From positions 186,001 to 250,000 of the forward strand of contig WFMF01000203.1 of assembly GCA_011033025.1 (NCBI GenBank): 64,000 nt of DNA, in the 5' to 3' direction. Below the pieces are notes generated by a model. The model searched no databases. It worked only from the letters and a program-made list of their open reading frames with translations, and had not been told where the DNA came from. Position numbers and translations under genes: made by a program. Shown one piece after another: positions 23,453 to 35,110 of the stretch; positions within the stretch are counted from its first letter, which is position 1, and each line of letters begins with the position of its first letter. The DNA comes from Beroe forskalii. Taxonomy: Eukaryota; Ctenophora; Nuda; Beroida; Beroidae.

Positions 23453-24764
23453 TGTTAGGGATATTAAATAATTAAAATAAGATACTATCAATCCAGTTTG
23501 ATATCCCAACATAAATTGTCTATACCCCAGGATACGTAGCTCTCATAATGAGAGAATGAATAGCTGCTGAGCACCGGGTATGTAACCGGATAGGTCGCCG
23601 GATAGGTAGCTTGATGACTTACCTTATTACAGGAAATTAAGTTTACATATAATTAAGCCCTAAGGTCTCAAAAAGGGCTTAATTTCATGCACCTTAATGA
23701 CATGTATTCTTAATTTCATGAGGACTAATTATTTAAGCAAATTTGAACATAATAAGTTCGAAAACATTGATTTTTCAATTATTTATTATTCAGTATTGAT
23801 TAAGCTTTGAATTGAAAGCCACTGGTATTGTCAAGACTATCAATAATGCAAGAGACACATCTTAAATTGCTCACTCCTTGTTACTCCTTCAAACCTTCAT
23901 ACCTGAATTTACATAGCATGCAATGTTTCCAAGGCCGTTATGATTTATATCAGCTATTATGTGGTGTTTTGTGAAACATATTCGATCATCTATTTGATGT
24001 ACCTGATAAGATTCTCATGATGCTGTGATAATTTATTCTATAGGTTATTTTTTCGTAGTACTGTAATTATTGTCTCTGAAAATTCCCCAATTTTAATTAT
24101 TTGTGTTAATTCGTAATTGGAGAGTAATTTAAACTATCCGTGTCAAATGAATAAATAAGGCCCAAAATTCCTAATTCGTAACATATAAAGTCTTAATTAT
24201 TTGCATACAAGGCTGAAATTTCTATCTCATGAAATTTATAACTCCACAATGATAATTTGGCTGCATTTATTTAAGAATGCATCAAATTAGGCTTACATGT
24301 AATTAAGCCCTAGAGCCTCAAAAAAGGGCTTAATTTCATGTAGCTTAATGACATGTAGGCTCATTTTTCTGAAGGCGATATTTCCTGTAATAAGGTAATC
24401 CCTAGCTCAGCAAACCCCATCTCATGTTACACCTCCAGCATTTATCTTATCTTTAGGACACATAACAAGGGTACCGATGGCAACTTTAATTAATCTAGTT
24501 AGGCATGAGGCAGGAGGAAGGAGGTAACCATATAGTATATAAGTGCAGTGCTCAACAGCACTGCAGAACTTTGCTTTGCCACTGCAGAACTTTACTTTGC
24601 CACTAGCTGGTCCTTTAAATATTACGTTTATTGTAATATCGTTCACATTTGTTATTTCTAAACCAAAACTCTCGTTTCCCTGTCTCTCTGCAACCCTTCC
24701 ACGTTACTGTTAAGATATCTACGAACTCTTGGATCAAGAAGAGAAAAGAAAACCAACAGTAACA
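23453..24764 (+). repeat. 3' LTR carrying a 774 bp MITE
   Basis: LTR sequence 23453-23621 and 24396-24764, total about 540 bp, beginning TGTTA and ending TAACA. It contains the motif AGTATATAAGTGCAG (about 24533), TATA-like and a plausible LTR promoter; this part is missing from the 5' LTR. The MITE lies between its two halves. Confidence 0.88.
23622..24395. mobile_element. TA-flanked MITE, ends CCTTATTACAGG (copy in the 3' LTR)
   Basis: Begins CCTTATTACAGGAAAT and ends with the inverse, TTTCCTGTAATAAGG; TA lies on each side (23620-23621, 24396-24397). Each end also carries a hairpin built on AAGCCCTAAGG...GGGCTTAATTTCATG. No coding frame. The TA target is typical of the Tc1/mariner superfamily. 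A second copy (28692-29480) is about 90% identical by eye. Confidence 0.88.
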
Positions 24765-25492
24765 ATTGTTAATAGTCCCAGGGACTGTAATGTCCCAGGG
24801 ACTATAATGTCCCTCGTGATAATTACGTGCTGGCAGTTGGCATCAGCAGGACTATAGAAGCATCAAGCACCAGTTTAATGCATCTTCATTCTTTATAAAT
24901 ACTGTTTCTTCGATTCAATTACATAAATAACGTTATTAAGATGAATGATGACTCTCATGTGATCGATTTTTCTCAATTTCAATCTTGAAGGACACAATGA
25001 CATAATATCATTGAAATTCTCGAGCAATTACTGTAAGCCTTAACAACTCCATGAGATAGTTTAAACCTTAATATCAAGCACATACAAAACTCGTTACTTG
25101 TCACTCCAAGTCTTGATCCTAGGATGAATTTTTGTTTATATCGTTTTTTAAATTTGTCGTCTTGGAGAATCATTGTGATAAGCAGACAGTCCTAAAGCAT
25201 ACACGCTAATGCAGCTTAATCACAAACTGTTGTTTTTATTGATTAAATATCATGCTTTTATCGATTAACTTATCGGCCCTGATATAATCGGTCCAAATGC
25301 ACTCAAACTTTTGCTCTTTTGGTCCGACGGCCCGTTAAGAGTTTTCTTGTATTTTCAATGATCAAGATGAATCTTGGCATAGAAACCGTTAGTCACTGAC
25401 CAGTAAAGCAACGTGTTGAGTTCTTAGAGGATGAAGATGAATTGGCCCTCATTGTATATTGTTTAATGTATATAGCTTAAACAGACCGTATT
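24765..25492. other. No gene recognised; short palindromes
   Basis: Just after the LTR, GTCCCAGGGAC occurs in two variants about 20 bp apart (24775-24800). The rest is unique AT-rich sequence without a supported frame. Confidence 0.5.
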
Positions 25493-25785
25493 GGGTCAAT
25501 GGTGTAGTGACTAGTGGTATCGATTTGGGCACAGGATCGTAAGATTCTGAGTTCGAATCCCGGCCAGTGCCACTGAGCTAAGGGTGAGAGATTTATCTCG
25601 AGCCTATACAGCGGACTGTTCAGGAAACTGTGCGGGAGAGGTAAATGAGGAGCTGCCCATTGCAGCGAAGTTTCGGGCGAATAAAGTATGGATTACACTT
25701 GCTTGATTACTTGGATCCTTCGATTCCTGTCATTGGCTGTTACAGCTGTTGGAATAGAAGTAAAACCTTCGAGATGAAAAATTAT
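25493..25785 (+). mobile_element. tRNA-derived SINE, copy 1
   Basis: A tRNA-like head: GGTGTAGTGACTAGTGGTAT (A-box region, near 25501) and GAGTTCGAATCCC (B box, 25549-25561), followed by a body with GAGCTGCCCATTGCAGCGAA and a tail with GAATAGAAGTAAAACCTTCG. Copy 2 (39988-40283) matches over the full ~290 bp. Would be transcribed by RNA polymerase III and mobilised by a LINE; the partner LINE is unknown. Confidence 0.85.
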
Positions 25786-25909
25786 AAACGGCCAAATTAG
25801 GAAAACATAGGTAGTACTGTAGTAGGTAGTATACCATGAGCATCAAATCATGAATTAAATTTCTCGTAATCATTCAACCTTAGAATTTTCACTATTTTGA
25901 CTTTTCCAG

Positions 25910-26291
25910 GACACCAAAACCATGGACAAAAAAATAATCTTAAACTTTGTTGGTTCTCTGGACGAGGAGCGATGCTTGAAACAAAGCCTGGTTTTTGCAA
26001 GGTCAGTCAATGACGAAGAATTTGAAGATTACTCATTCAAGTACATCATGTGCTATCCAGATGAAACGTTTTCTTATGTTCCAGACCTTAAAGATGAAAC
26101 CTTGGCGGACAGTGAGAAATTCACCATGGAAGAGCTTCGCAAAGTAATAAAAGAAATAGCTCCAGATTTGATGCTCATGCAAGCATTTGGGTTCGAAACC
26201 TGTGGCAAGTACAGATAGGTGTTCGAGAACTTGGGAAATCCGAGCATATTCATGGGACCAAAGACAGACTTGCACTTCATCATAGGAAACG
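25910..26291 (+). pseudogene. Decayed exon of a D-alanine-D-alanine-ligase-like ATP-grasp gene
   Basis: A pyrimidine-rich tract and AG (TTGACTTTTCCAG) precede an exon starting at 25910. From ATG 25922 it reads NFVGSLDEERCLKQSLVFAR, then SFKYIMCYPDETFSYVPDL, then LMLMQAFGFETCGKYR, a stop, and in the same frame VFENLGNPSIFMGPKTDL ending at FIIGNDR. The order (VGS start, a YPD block, a hydrophobic strand leading into YR.vFE.LG.P..G) matches the N-terminal domain of D-Ala-D-Ala-ligase-like ATP-grasp enzymes, a family that includes MysD of mycosporine synthesis. The stop (TAG, 26216-26218) sits where CAG (Gln) is expected, so a single C-to-T change is the likely cause. The homology then ends abruptly in a CCGAAA-rich repeat. 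The ATP-binding part is absent. Family call by motif memory only. Confidence 0.5.
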
Positions 26292-26470
26292 ACCGGTTAA
26301 CCGAAAAACCGGCCCTTTTTGGCCAACCGAAACCGAAACCGAAACCGAGCTGGACAGAATCCAAAAAAACCGAACCGAACCGGAACCGAGTTTTTTCAAA
26401 TTTGGAAACCGAAACCGAAACCGGGAAAATTAGTTATTTTTTCCGGTTTCTTTTTCGGTTATTTACCTTT
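26285..26470. repeat. AACCGA-rich foldback sequence
   Basis: GGTTAACCGAAAAACCGG followed by repeats of CCGAAA, and then inverted ACCGGTTTC/TTTTTCGGTT near 26440-26460, so the block can pair with itself. It abuts the decayed ligase-like exon and may be the insertion that truncated it. Confidence 0.7.
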
Positions 26471-26500
26471 AAAATGGAACATAGTACATACCTAACCCTT

Positions 26501-29500
26501 TGGCCACATGCCCTGAAAACCGCGCGGGATTCCCGAGCGGAATTCCGTATTCAAAATCCCGGAAAATGAGGTTAGTTGCTACATGCCCAGAATTACGAAT
26601 TTCAGTGCGCGTGGATTCACGGATACTTTTATGGTATAATAGTTTAATGGCTTATTAATGATACCATGTATCTACACAGTTTCCGTTAATGGATCAATAC
26701 GACAGTACATAGGTGTTGTGAAACTTATCCATCATTATGTAAACAGTAATTGCAGTGTTTGTATAACAATTCTGACCAAAAAATTACAGGGCCCGTAGTT
26801 CGTATTTTTGAGTTTGGTGGCTGGGCGAGCGAAGCAAGCCCAAGAACAGGGCAGTTCTGGCGGGGGCTTAGGCCCCCGGAAAATCATTATTTTTATCTAA
26901 TGCCTCAAAGTGATCATCGGACTATATTTCAGCTGCATTTATAATTGGCGCCGTGCTCGGCCAACCCACTGCCTAGTGCCTATCACGTGATCTCCTTTGA
27001 GTAAGATGACAAATAAACCAATCAGACTGTTGATCTAACGTTAGGAACGTCACATTTAACCGTCTGATTGGTTTAATGGGTATTGAGTCATAATAGTCGA
27101 GTTTTCGAGTCAATTTATGTAACCTGACTCGAAGACTTGACTCGACTTTTGGACTAAACCACTTGACTTGCCAACCAAACGTGATAATCATGATCAGTGA
27201 TAGTAGTCTTAGTAGAGTGGCCAAGGTCAGTTTAATCAACGAGGCCAGTGGCTGCCACATGGCAGATCATAGATACTTCCCTATACACAAAGCTAAGCTA
27301 TTAGGCCAAGAGTGTGAACTGCTGGGTGGACAGGCCACCCGACTTCCGGGCATATCCTGGGCTGAGAGCAGTCCGCCAATCCAGGACCCCACAGGACCGG
27401 CGAGCGGCCAACGCCTAACACACGGTGATCACTCACCTTAATTTGACCAGGCAACTCGACTCGGATCGGCCATTCAACGAGAATAAGCCTACCGAATCGA
27501 CTCTGCCGATCGATTGATCGAATCAATCCGGACAATGTCAATTGTCAGCGATACGTCAGATGTGTGTCAGTTGTACGTCAGACTGGTGTCAGTGATAAGT
27601 CAGAATGGAATTGGCAATATGTCAGGCTGGTGTCAGTGATACGTCAGACTGGTGTCAGTGACAAGACAGACTGGTGTCACTGACACGACAGACTGGTGTC
27701 AATGAAACTTCAAACTGGTGTCAGTGATTCACTGATACTACAGACTAGTGTCAGTGGCACCAGTGTCCAGTCTGACGTATCACCAGTCTGAATTATCACT
27801 GCACTTACACCAGTTTTTAGTATCACTGACACCAGTCTGACGTACCACTGACGTCTGATACCAGTCTGACGTATCACTAACAAAAGTCTGAGGTATCACT
27901 GATAGTTGATACCAGCCTGACGTATCACTGACAGTGACACTAGTCTGACGTTTCATTGACACAATTTTGATGTATCGCTGACACCAACCTGACGTACCAA
28001 TGACAATGGTACGTCACGTTGGTGTCATTGATACCTGACGTACGACTAAAGGACTAACAGTGGTACGTCAGGTTGGTGTCATTGGTACGTCAGGTTGGTG
28101 TCAGCAATACATCAAACTAGTGTCAGTGATACGTCACACTGATGTCAGTGATACGCCAGAATGGTGTCAGTGATACGTCAGACTGTTGTCAGTGATACTT
28201 CAAACTGGTGTCAGTGATAAGTCAGACTGGTGTCAGTGATACGTCAAACTGGACACTGGTGTCAGAGATACGTCAGACCTGTGTCAGTCATACGCCAGAC
28301 TGCTGTCAGTGACTCAGTGATACGTCAGACTGGTGTCACGTATGACAGCGATACGTCAGATTGGTGTCAGTGATACTTCATGACCTGCTTATGGGCCCAT
28401 AACCTGCCTAAGAGCCCATAACGGCATAACCTGCCTATGCTCCTATGGGCTTTTATGTAGGGGTCTATAATAGGTAGTTAATAAGTTAATAGCTAAATAG
28501 TAATGCTAACAGTAGCATCAGCACGTATGCGTCGAAATTGATCCTTGCATTCTCAAAATTTCTCACTAAAAATTCCTCCATTCAAAGTCACAGATTCTCA
28601 GTGCCCAAACGTGAACCATTGTCTCATTGTATTATCAGCAAGAGAAGCTAGCATGAAAGTGTATTCCAGTGTTTGTGTAGGCAACTAATTACCTTATTAC
28701 AGGAAATTAAGTTTACATATAATTAAGCCCTAAGGTCTCAAAAAGGGCTTAATTTCATGCACCTTAATGACATGTATTCTTAATTTCATGAGACTAATTT
28801 TTCAAGAAAATCTGAACATAATAAGTTCGAAATTATTGTTTTTTTTTCAATTATTTATCATTCAGTATTGATTAAGCTTTGAATTGATGCCGGATGGAAA
28901 GCCACTGGTATTTCCAAGACTATCAATAATGCAAAGAGACACATCTTGAGCTCACTCCTTGACACCATCATATCTTCAAACCTTCATACCTGAATTTACA
29001 TAGCATGCAATGTTTCCCGAGGCCGTTATGATTATCAGCTATTATGAGGTGTTTGTGGAAACATAATATTCGATCATTGATTTGATGTACCTGATAAGAT
29101 TCTCATGATGCTGTGATAATTTATTCTATAGGTTATTTTGTCATAGTAATTATCGTCTCTGAAAATTCCCCAATTTTGATTGATTTTTGTTAAGTGGTAA
29201 TTGGAGAGTAATTTTAAACTATCAAAGTGTCAAATGAAGAAATAAAATAAAAATTCCTAATTCGTAACATATAAAGTCTTAATCATTCGCATAAAAGGCT
29301 AAAATTTCTATCTCATGAAATTCATATCTCCACAATGATAATTTGGCTGCATGTATTTAAGAATGCATTAAATTAGGCATACATTTAATTAAGCCCTAGG
29401 GCCTCAAAAAGGGCTTAATTTCATGTAGCTTAATGACATGTTGGCTCATTTTTCTGAAGGCGATATTTCCTGTAATAAGGTATAATGTAATGTGATAATA

Positions 29501-29699
29501 GGTTGATCGTGTAATGGTATAATCAGCGGAAACCATTGAACTTCCTAGTAAATTCCGCGGAATTTGTTCATTCGAATCTGTGTTCCAAAACACGGATTCG
29601 GAATTCGGAATTTGACTGGTTTTTTTGCTCGGGAACTCGAAAATTCGAGGTTTGGCACCAAATGAGGGATTCCGAACTTCAAAATGTAATATGTGGCCT
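26501..29699. mobile_element. Foldback-satellite element, copy 2
   Basis: Starts TGGCCACATGCCC (26501) and ends with a slightly decayed inverse near 29699, with the same subterminal GCGGGATTCCCG palindrome and the same internal order as copy 1. It lacks the 448 bp MITE of copy 1. It has an extra ~108 bp stretch rich in CGAGTC/GACTCGA (about 27094-27202), has a shorter 21 bp array (27540-28380), and carries its own TA-flanked MITE at 28692. No transposase. Confidence 0.85.
28692..29480. mobile_element. TA-flanked MITE, ends CCTTATTACAGG (copy 2)
   Basis: Copy 1 of the host element gives the empty site AATTATAATG (about 10190), so the insertion duplicated TA (28690-28691 and 29481-29482). Length 789 bp, same inverted ends and internal hairpins as the copy at 23622. 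Non-coding. Confidence 0.9.
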
Positions 29700-29915
29700 A
29701 GTGTTATCGAATAATGTAATGTATAAAATTTCACGGACATTGATATTCACGCACGATATTGCCACTACAAGCTTAAACAAAAATTCGAAATTTTCGGCTC
29801 AATTTTTCCCATTTTGTTCCACGAATTGAATACTTGAATTGAAGATTTTTTCAATATTTTTTGTAAATTTCTATATTGCAGGTACTATTTATGAAAAAGA
29901 AGTATCAGACATCTA

Positions 29916-32337
29916 GTAAGGGAACGTGCCTGCAAAAAATTCTTACTAAGGTTTTAGTGGCTCAATGGACTCTATTAGTGTCTAGAGCCACCAAAAAAAT
30001 TTATTCAAATTTTCGATGCCCGGAACCCTCTGGTTGGCCACGCCCCTTTTTTGACCGAATTTTAAAGAAAATTGTTAAAAATTTATTCAAAAGCAACTAG
30101 GCATGATTATGTTCTAACTCCAATGTTTTTCGGCACGAGGAATCGTTTAAAACCAAAAAATCTACCTAGAATATTATATTACGCCCACTTTTGTCATCAA
30201 AATTTGGCGTAAGTTTTCAGGAGAAACCACATGATTATGAGGGTTTTGGCACGAGAAATCGATTAAAGCAATTTTCTAAACGCTAAACTAATATTTTGGG
30301 CATTTTGGACCACGCCCACTTTTGGGCATGAAAATCTGAAGTTATTATACGTCTTCAATTAGGGTATGATTATACTCGAATCCTAGGTATTTTGGCACGA
30401 GAAATCGATTAAAGCAATTGTCAAAACGCTTACACCAATATTTTGGGCATTTTGGACCACGCCCACTTTTTTTGCAATATTATGGCCGAAAATCTAAAGT
30501 TATTATATATGTCCAACCAGGGCATGATTATACTCGAATCCTAGGTTTTTTTGGCGCGAGGAATCGATTTAAGCAGTTGCCAAAACGCTATCACCAATAT
30601 TTCATGTATTTTGGATCACACCCACTTTTTCACATCAATATGATGGCCGAAAATCTGAAGTTATTACTTATTATGTATTATATAAGTCCAACTAGGGCAT
30701 GATTATACTCGAATCCCAGGTTTTTTGGCACGAAAAATCGATTAAAGCAATTGTCAAAACGCTTCAACTAGGGCTGTATAAGGGTGATTATACTCGAACT
30801 TAGGCTATATTCGAATCCGAGGTTATACTCGAATCCTAGGTTATGCTTGAATCCTAGGTCAAGGCCGACTCATACTTCCTTAGTCTTGTCCTGAGTTTCG
30901 GACCTGAGTTTGAGTTTGAGTATTTCGATTGAATATTATATGTAATATGTTGCTATTTTATGATAGGCAAGTATCGTATCTTATTACTTGTCCAACCAAA
31001 GGCAACATTTCCACTTCGCAGAGGATTCGCGAGTAGTAATGGACACATGGCTATGAGCCTAACCCAGAGCTCAGTGAAGATCCCTTGCCATGTGACATGT
31101 AATGAACAAGGAATCGAACTTGAGGGACTCGAACAGGGCCTGAACGATAGGCCATTTCTATTGCCACGGATGTCATTATAGCCTAGATTATAGCCGTATA
31201 TTTACTAATATTTACAGATTGTACAAATTGCACAAATGCTTTTGATTGACACGAGGACCTCGTAAATAGAGATGGCCAGTAAGCTATTAATGATTTGTCT
31301 TCATATGTTGCCATTTATGACACTACATACCGCGCTATGTACCGTCTAGTTGGCGTCTAAGTATACTGTATAACTAAATAGTAAATACACGCGAGGTCCT
31401 ATACAGCTTTCTCCTCCACCCTTCAGATCGTAATGGATTCCTTGATTCTAAAAGTCAGCTTTGATATTATGACGAAGATGGCTGCTACAATTGCCATGAG
31501 CATCCAGCAAAAATCTACGGTGCAATGACTTGATAGTTCCATCTTTGCATGAACATTATGACTGAAAACCCTCAAGAAGGTGCTTAAATTGAAGTAAGAT
31601 AAAATATCCTCTCATGAGTCATGCCGAATTTCACCTCTGGAGACTGTGTGCACTGCCTATTCCTCAAAGGGGCTGACAAGCTACTGCAATGAGTATCCAA
31701 CAGCACAGAGTCCTTGCCACCATTGAAGAACTACATCTACATACTCCTATAGAGGTCTACTTGTTGTCAACTGCACGACCCTGGCCAAAAAGCTTCGTGA
31801 CGAATGTGAGCGTATCACAATAGACTAAAGTTATGTTCAAATATTAAAGTGTTTATATCTTAATCTATTTCTCATGCCAGAAAACAAATTTTCAGACTTA
31901 GAGTATAAATCATAATGTGAGCATGATCCTAAATGCGAATTCCCAAAATATTGAACTTAGCGTTTAGATTCCCCGCTAAACCTAGAAGTTGAGTATAATC
32001 ATGCCCTAGTATTGAAAACATATAATAACTTCAGATTTTCGGCCATAATATTGATGCGAAAAAGTGGGCGTGGTCCAAAATGCCCAAAATATTGGTGTAA
32101 CCGTTTTGACAATTGCTTGTATCGATTTCTCGTGCCAAAATACCTAGGATTCGAGTATAATCATACCCTAATTGAAGACGTATAATAACTTCAGATTTTC
32201 GGCCATAATATTGATGCCCAAAAGTGGGCGTGGTCCGAAATGCCCAAAATATTAGTTTTAGCGTTTAGAAAATTGCTTTAATCGATTTCTCGTGCCAAAA
32301 AACCTAGGATTTGAGTATAATCATGTCCCAGTTTATA
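29916..32337. mobile_element. Long-inverted-repeat element, copy B (right end missing)
   Basis: Left end TA-GTAAGGGAA at 29914; same arm, unique core and second arm as copy A but with many small deletions, and with the right arm cut short where a hairpin MITE starts at 32338. The sequence beyond that MITE does not resume the element, so the right arm end was lost. Confidence 0.85.
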
Positions 32338-32695
32338 CCTTTATACTTGCTTTGGGAGCCGTAAGCGAGTTTCTAAAAAAGTGGAACAAATGTGTTAGCA
32401 TATTTGGAACAAAAGTGTAAAAATTTGTCGGCATATGTCAGAGGCCAGAGTTTGGCTTGGATTGACTTTTTGATGATCTAAATGTGTTGTAGGGAGATTG
32501 AATCGATAGTATTTATAAGTTTTAGTGCTGAATTGCCACCCTGGTGCCAGATAGCCGCCAAAGCCACCTATTTTCATATGCGTATAACCCGTAATTCTAT
32601 GTGGGTTTTTGACGGTTCCAAAGTTCCAAATATGTTTTACATTTGTTCCACTTTTTAGAAACTCGCTTACGTATTCCCAAAAGCAAGTATAAAGG
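32338..32695. mobile_element. 358 bp hairpin MITE with ~56 bp inverted ends
   Basis: Ends CCTTTATACTTGCTTTGGGA and the inverse TCCCAAAAGCAAGTATAAAGG-like sequence; the inner part of the ends (GAGTTTCTAAAAAAGTGGAA) is also inverted. A sequence related to its middle (CATAGAATTATGGGTTATAC) recurs outside at about 32790-32810. Target duplication unclear; TAT or TTAT are possible. Confidence 0.78.
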
Positions 32696-33938
32696 TTATT
32701 AACCATCTATTAATCGTTAGAAACACTTTTTAAAAAATCTCTATTAACAATTTGATTACCTATGGCCCACTTTCAACCGTCCAAAGTACATAGAATTATG
32801 GGTTATACGCGTACTAGAAGGCCCGTTGGGCCTTCTAGGTCACAGGACTCCCGACCCATTCAATACCGGCCACAGAGAACCACCTTACCAGCATGTAATA
32901 ACGATTAATTATTATACCTTGATAAAAAATTCAATTCGCTGCAACATAAATGAAAATCTGAATGCAATCTGAGAAATTTGGCACGAATTTGCAGTTACCA
33001 ATAGAGCGTTCGGACCAGTCACCATAATATCTGCAGTGGTGGTATGGTTGATTGGGAGCAACGTGAGTTGGACGTTTTTCAAAGAGTAAATCCGCCGTAA
33101 AAACTAACGTAATTTGGATTGTAAATTTTGAAACAAATATTTTGATTTTCTTCAAATGGAGCCTAAAGTGCGCTGCAATTTTTTGTTACTGGGGGTAGGG
33201 GTGCAACTCAACGAACTTACAAAATATCCACGTAGGCTTTGCAAATAAAAAGAAAAATGGACAAAATTTTGCGATTGCAAATAAACCTCGAGCACACAGT
33301 AAGTAAATAAAAAGAACTCAAGAACAATGGTTTTCTACTAATCAGAAGTTCAGATTCGCAGAATAGATGGTCAACAAATTTGAATCAAAGCTCATTGAAA
33401 TCAAAATTGTCCGCATTTTGGAACCAACGAACTAAAGTAAATTTGAATTCCTCCTTCCGTCGAATTTTCGCAGCAAACCATCGAAACTGCAAATATCTTG
33501 TTACGGAGGACTTTTAAGTATCGCTGATTTTCACCATGGAACAAAATTTTTAACTCTTACCTTTTCTCCTACTCTGCTAGCATAGTGATAAGAGTTGATA
33601 GTCTTCTTCCGTAAAATTTTTACCGAACTCGAAAATTCTAATATTGAGAACGTCCATTATGAATTTCAACTGTGGAAACGTTTCCAAAATACACAATATC
33701 GAAATGGCAGAAAAACTGATTTTTTGAGCAGGTGATAGACCTGATTAAGGCAAAGGTCATAATATAGAGTCGTAGAGAATTCATAGTAGAGTGGAAATTT
33801 TCGCAATGGCCATATCTATATGTCTTTTCGATGAAAATGTGCTCTTAAATGTCCAGGAACAAAGTTATGGATTTAAACTGATTTATTGGGCAGGCACAAG
33901 ACCTGAGGCGAATTTTGTATCTCAGTCATGGGACTACA
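32696..33938. other. No gene recognised
   Basis: AT-rich sequence. A perfect 10 bp hairpin TAGAAGGCCC-GTT-GGGCCTTCTA lies at about 32816-32838. Around 33735-33890 there is weak resemblance to the arms of the element at 38253-41601 (TCGCAATGGCCATAT and AAAGTTATGGA blocks), suggesting a diverged relative. Confidence 0.45.
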
Positions 33939-34275
33939 CGGCCCCCCCTTAGGGGGGGGCCAGGCCCCCCCTAGTTTTGAAAAGGCCCCCCCTAGAAAAA
34001 TCTTAGGGGGGGCCTTGGCCCTACCTAGGATTTTCTCAAAAATTTGACCATCAAAATGAAGTGTAAAATCAAGTTAAAATAAATTTAAGTTTCCTTGAAA
34101 TCCATTTTTTTCAGGATCAAAGCAAACAGAAAACGTGATTTTAGGTGTATTTTTATGCAAAATTAGGGTTTTTAAATATGAAAATTCGCTTATGAAAATT
34201 TAGGCCCCCCGTAGATTTCAAAAGGCCCCCCCCCTAGAAAAAATCTAGGGGGGGCCTTGGCCCCCACTAGCTCGA
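33939..34275. repeat. G/C-run foldback element
   Basis: GGCCCCCCCTTAGGGGGGGG at the left and CTAGGGGGGGCCTTGGCCCC at the right, with further GGCCCCCCCTAG / CTTAGGGGGGGCC pairs inside, flanking an AT-rich middle. A MITE-like structure with homopolymer-rich ends. Confidence 0.7.
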
Positions 34276-34292
34276 AAAAGTGTGTAATGGCA

Positions 34293-34340
34293 TGCACACA
34301 CGTAGCTTATAAGCCATGGCTTATAAGCCACGTGTGTGCA
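34293..34340. repeat. 48 bp near-perfect palindrome
   Basis: TGCACACACGTAGCTTATAA followed by GCCATGGC and the mirror TTATAAGCCACGTGTGTGCA; only one base pair fails to match. Centre CCATGG. Function unknown. Confidence 0.9.
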
Positions 34341-34439
34341 CCCCCTAACAATATTTTGGGGCCGTACACCTTTGTTGTCAATCTCTTGTCTCAACTCTCG
34401 TCTCTCACTATGCAGTTGCCATGTTAAGTTGATTTTTAT

Positions 34440-35110
34440 TGACAGGGATTTTAAAGGGTATAGTTCAAGCTATAGCTCGAGCAAGCCTTCTAGAATGGGG
34501 TTTTATGCTGACCCCAGCTGTAGTACCGGCTATAGCCAGGAGCCAGGGCATTGGGCAATAGTTGGAGGCATTTATTATACCCCTGCTATTATAGCTCCAA
34601 CTAAGCAACTATTATAGTTCAGGTCATCTTCATCATTCCAGTCTAGAAAGCACCCTGACCCAAGCTATAGCTCACTCTGATACGCAATACGCATGCCCCT
34701 ATCACGTGGTGCGCATCATGACATTACAGGACAAAATAGGAAGCAGATCGTAAGATCATTGTTGCGCATCATATCACTTGTTATTATAACATAGCACCTT
34801 TTTGCACACGTGACATTATACGCCTAGAGCATGGCTGGGAATGCGCTAATAGAAATTATTGCACGAGGGGTAGCCGAGTGCAATAATTTGTATTGTCGCA
34901 CGAGGAGCAGGCCGAGTGCGACAATACCAAATTATTGCACGAGGCGAAGCCGAGTGCAATAATTTATTAGCGTCATGACCATTTGCCATGCTCTAAGTGC
35001 CAATGTGAGGAGTGCTACATTACAAATTATTGCACGCCAACAAGTACCCTCAAAATTGGCTAATAGGGGTTAGCTGACAGGAGCTATAGCTCAAGCAGCC
35101 CTGTCTAAAA
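34440..35110. mobile_element. Region bounded by inverted AGCTATAGCTC / GACAGGG motifs, with a hairpin MITE inside
   Basis: TTGACAGGGATTTTAAAGGG and AAGCTATAGCTCGAGCAAG at the left, and GAGCTATAGCTCAAGCAGCC then CCTGTCTAAAAAGGGTC at the right, suggest a foldback element of about 0.65 kb. Inside at 34825-34995 is a second one with ends TAGAGCATGGC...GCCATGCTCTA, containing two ATTATTGCACGAGG...CCGAGTGCAATAAT hairpins around a related GTCGCACGAGG...CGAGTGCGAC hairpin. No frame. Confidence 0.6.

Larger units (their letters stand above)
6733..24764 (+). mobile_element. Ty3/Gypsy LTR retrotransposon, broken, with several nested insertions
   Basis: Two LTRs of about 0.5 kb (without their own insertions) bracket a gag region, a pol region in the Gypsy order protease, reverse transcriptase, RNase H, integrase, and a polypurine tract. 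Following the 5' LTR is a TGGCGCGAAC-type primer-binding-site candidate at 10643. The intact 3' LTR starts TGTTA (23453) and both LTRs end TAACA. The LTRs differ at only about five or six of ~490 comparable bases (about 1%), so the insertion is young. The element is broken, with roughly five breaks in its coding part besides the nested elements. No target-site duplication could be matched across the two ends. Confidence 0.93.

Noticed and set aside
25493-25570. tRNA gene
   Set aside because: Only the A- and B-box region is tRNA-like; no full cloverleaf or aminoacyl stem was found, and the body matches the second SINE copy.
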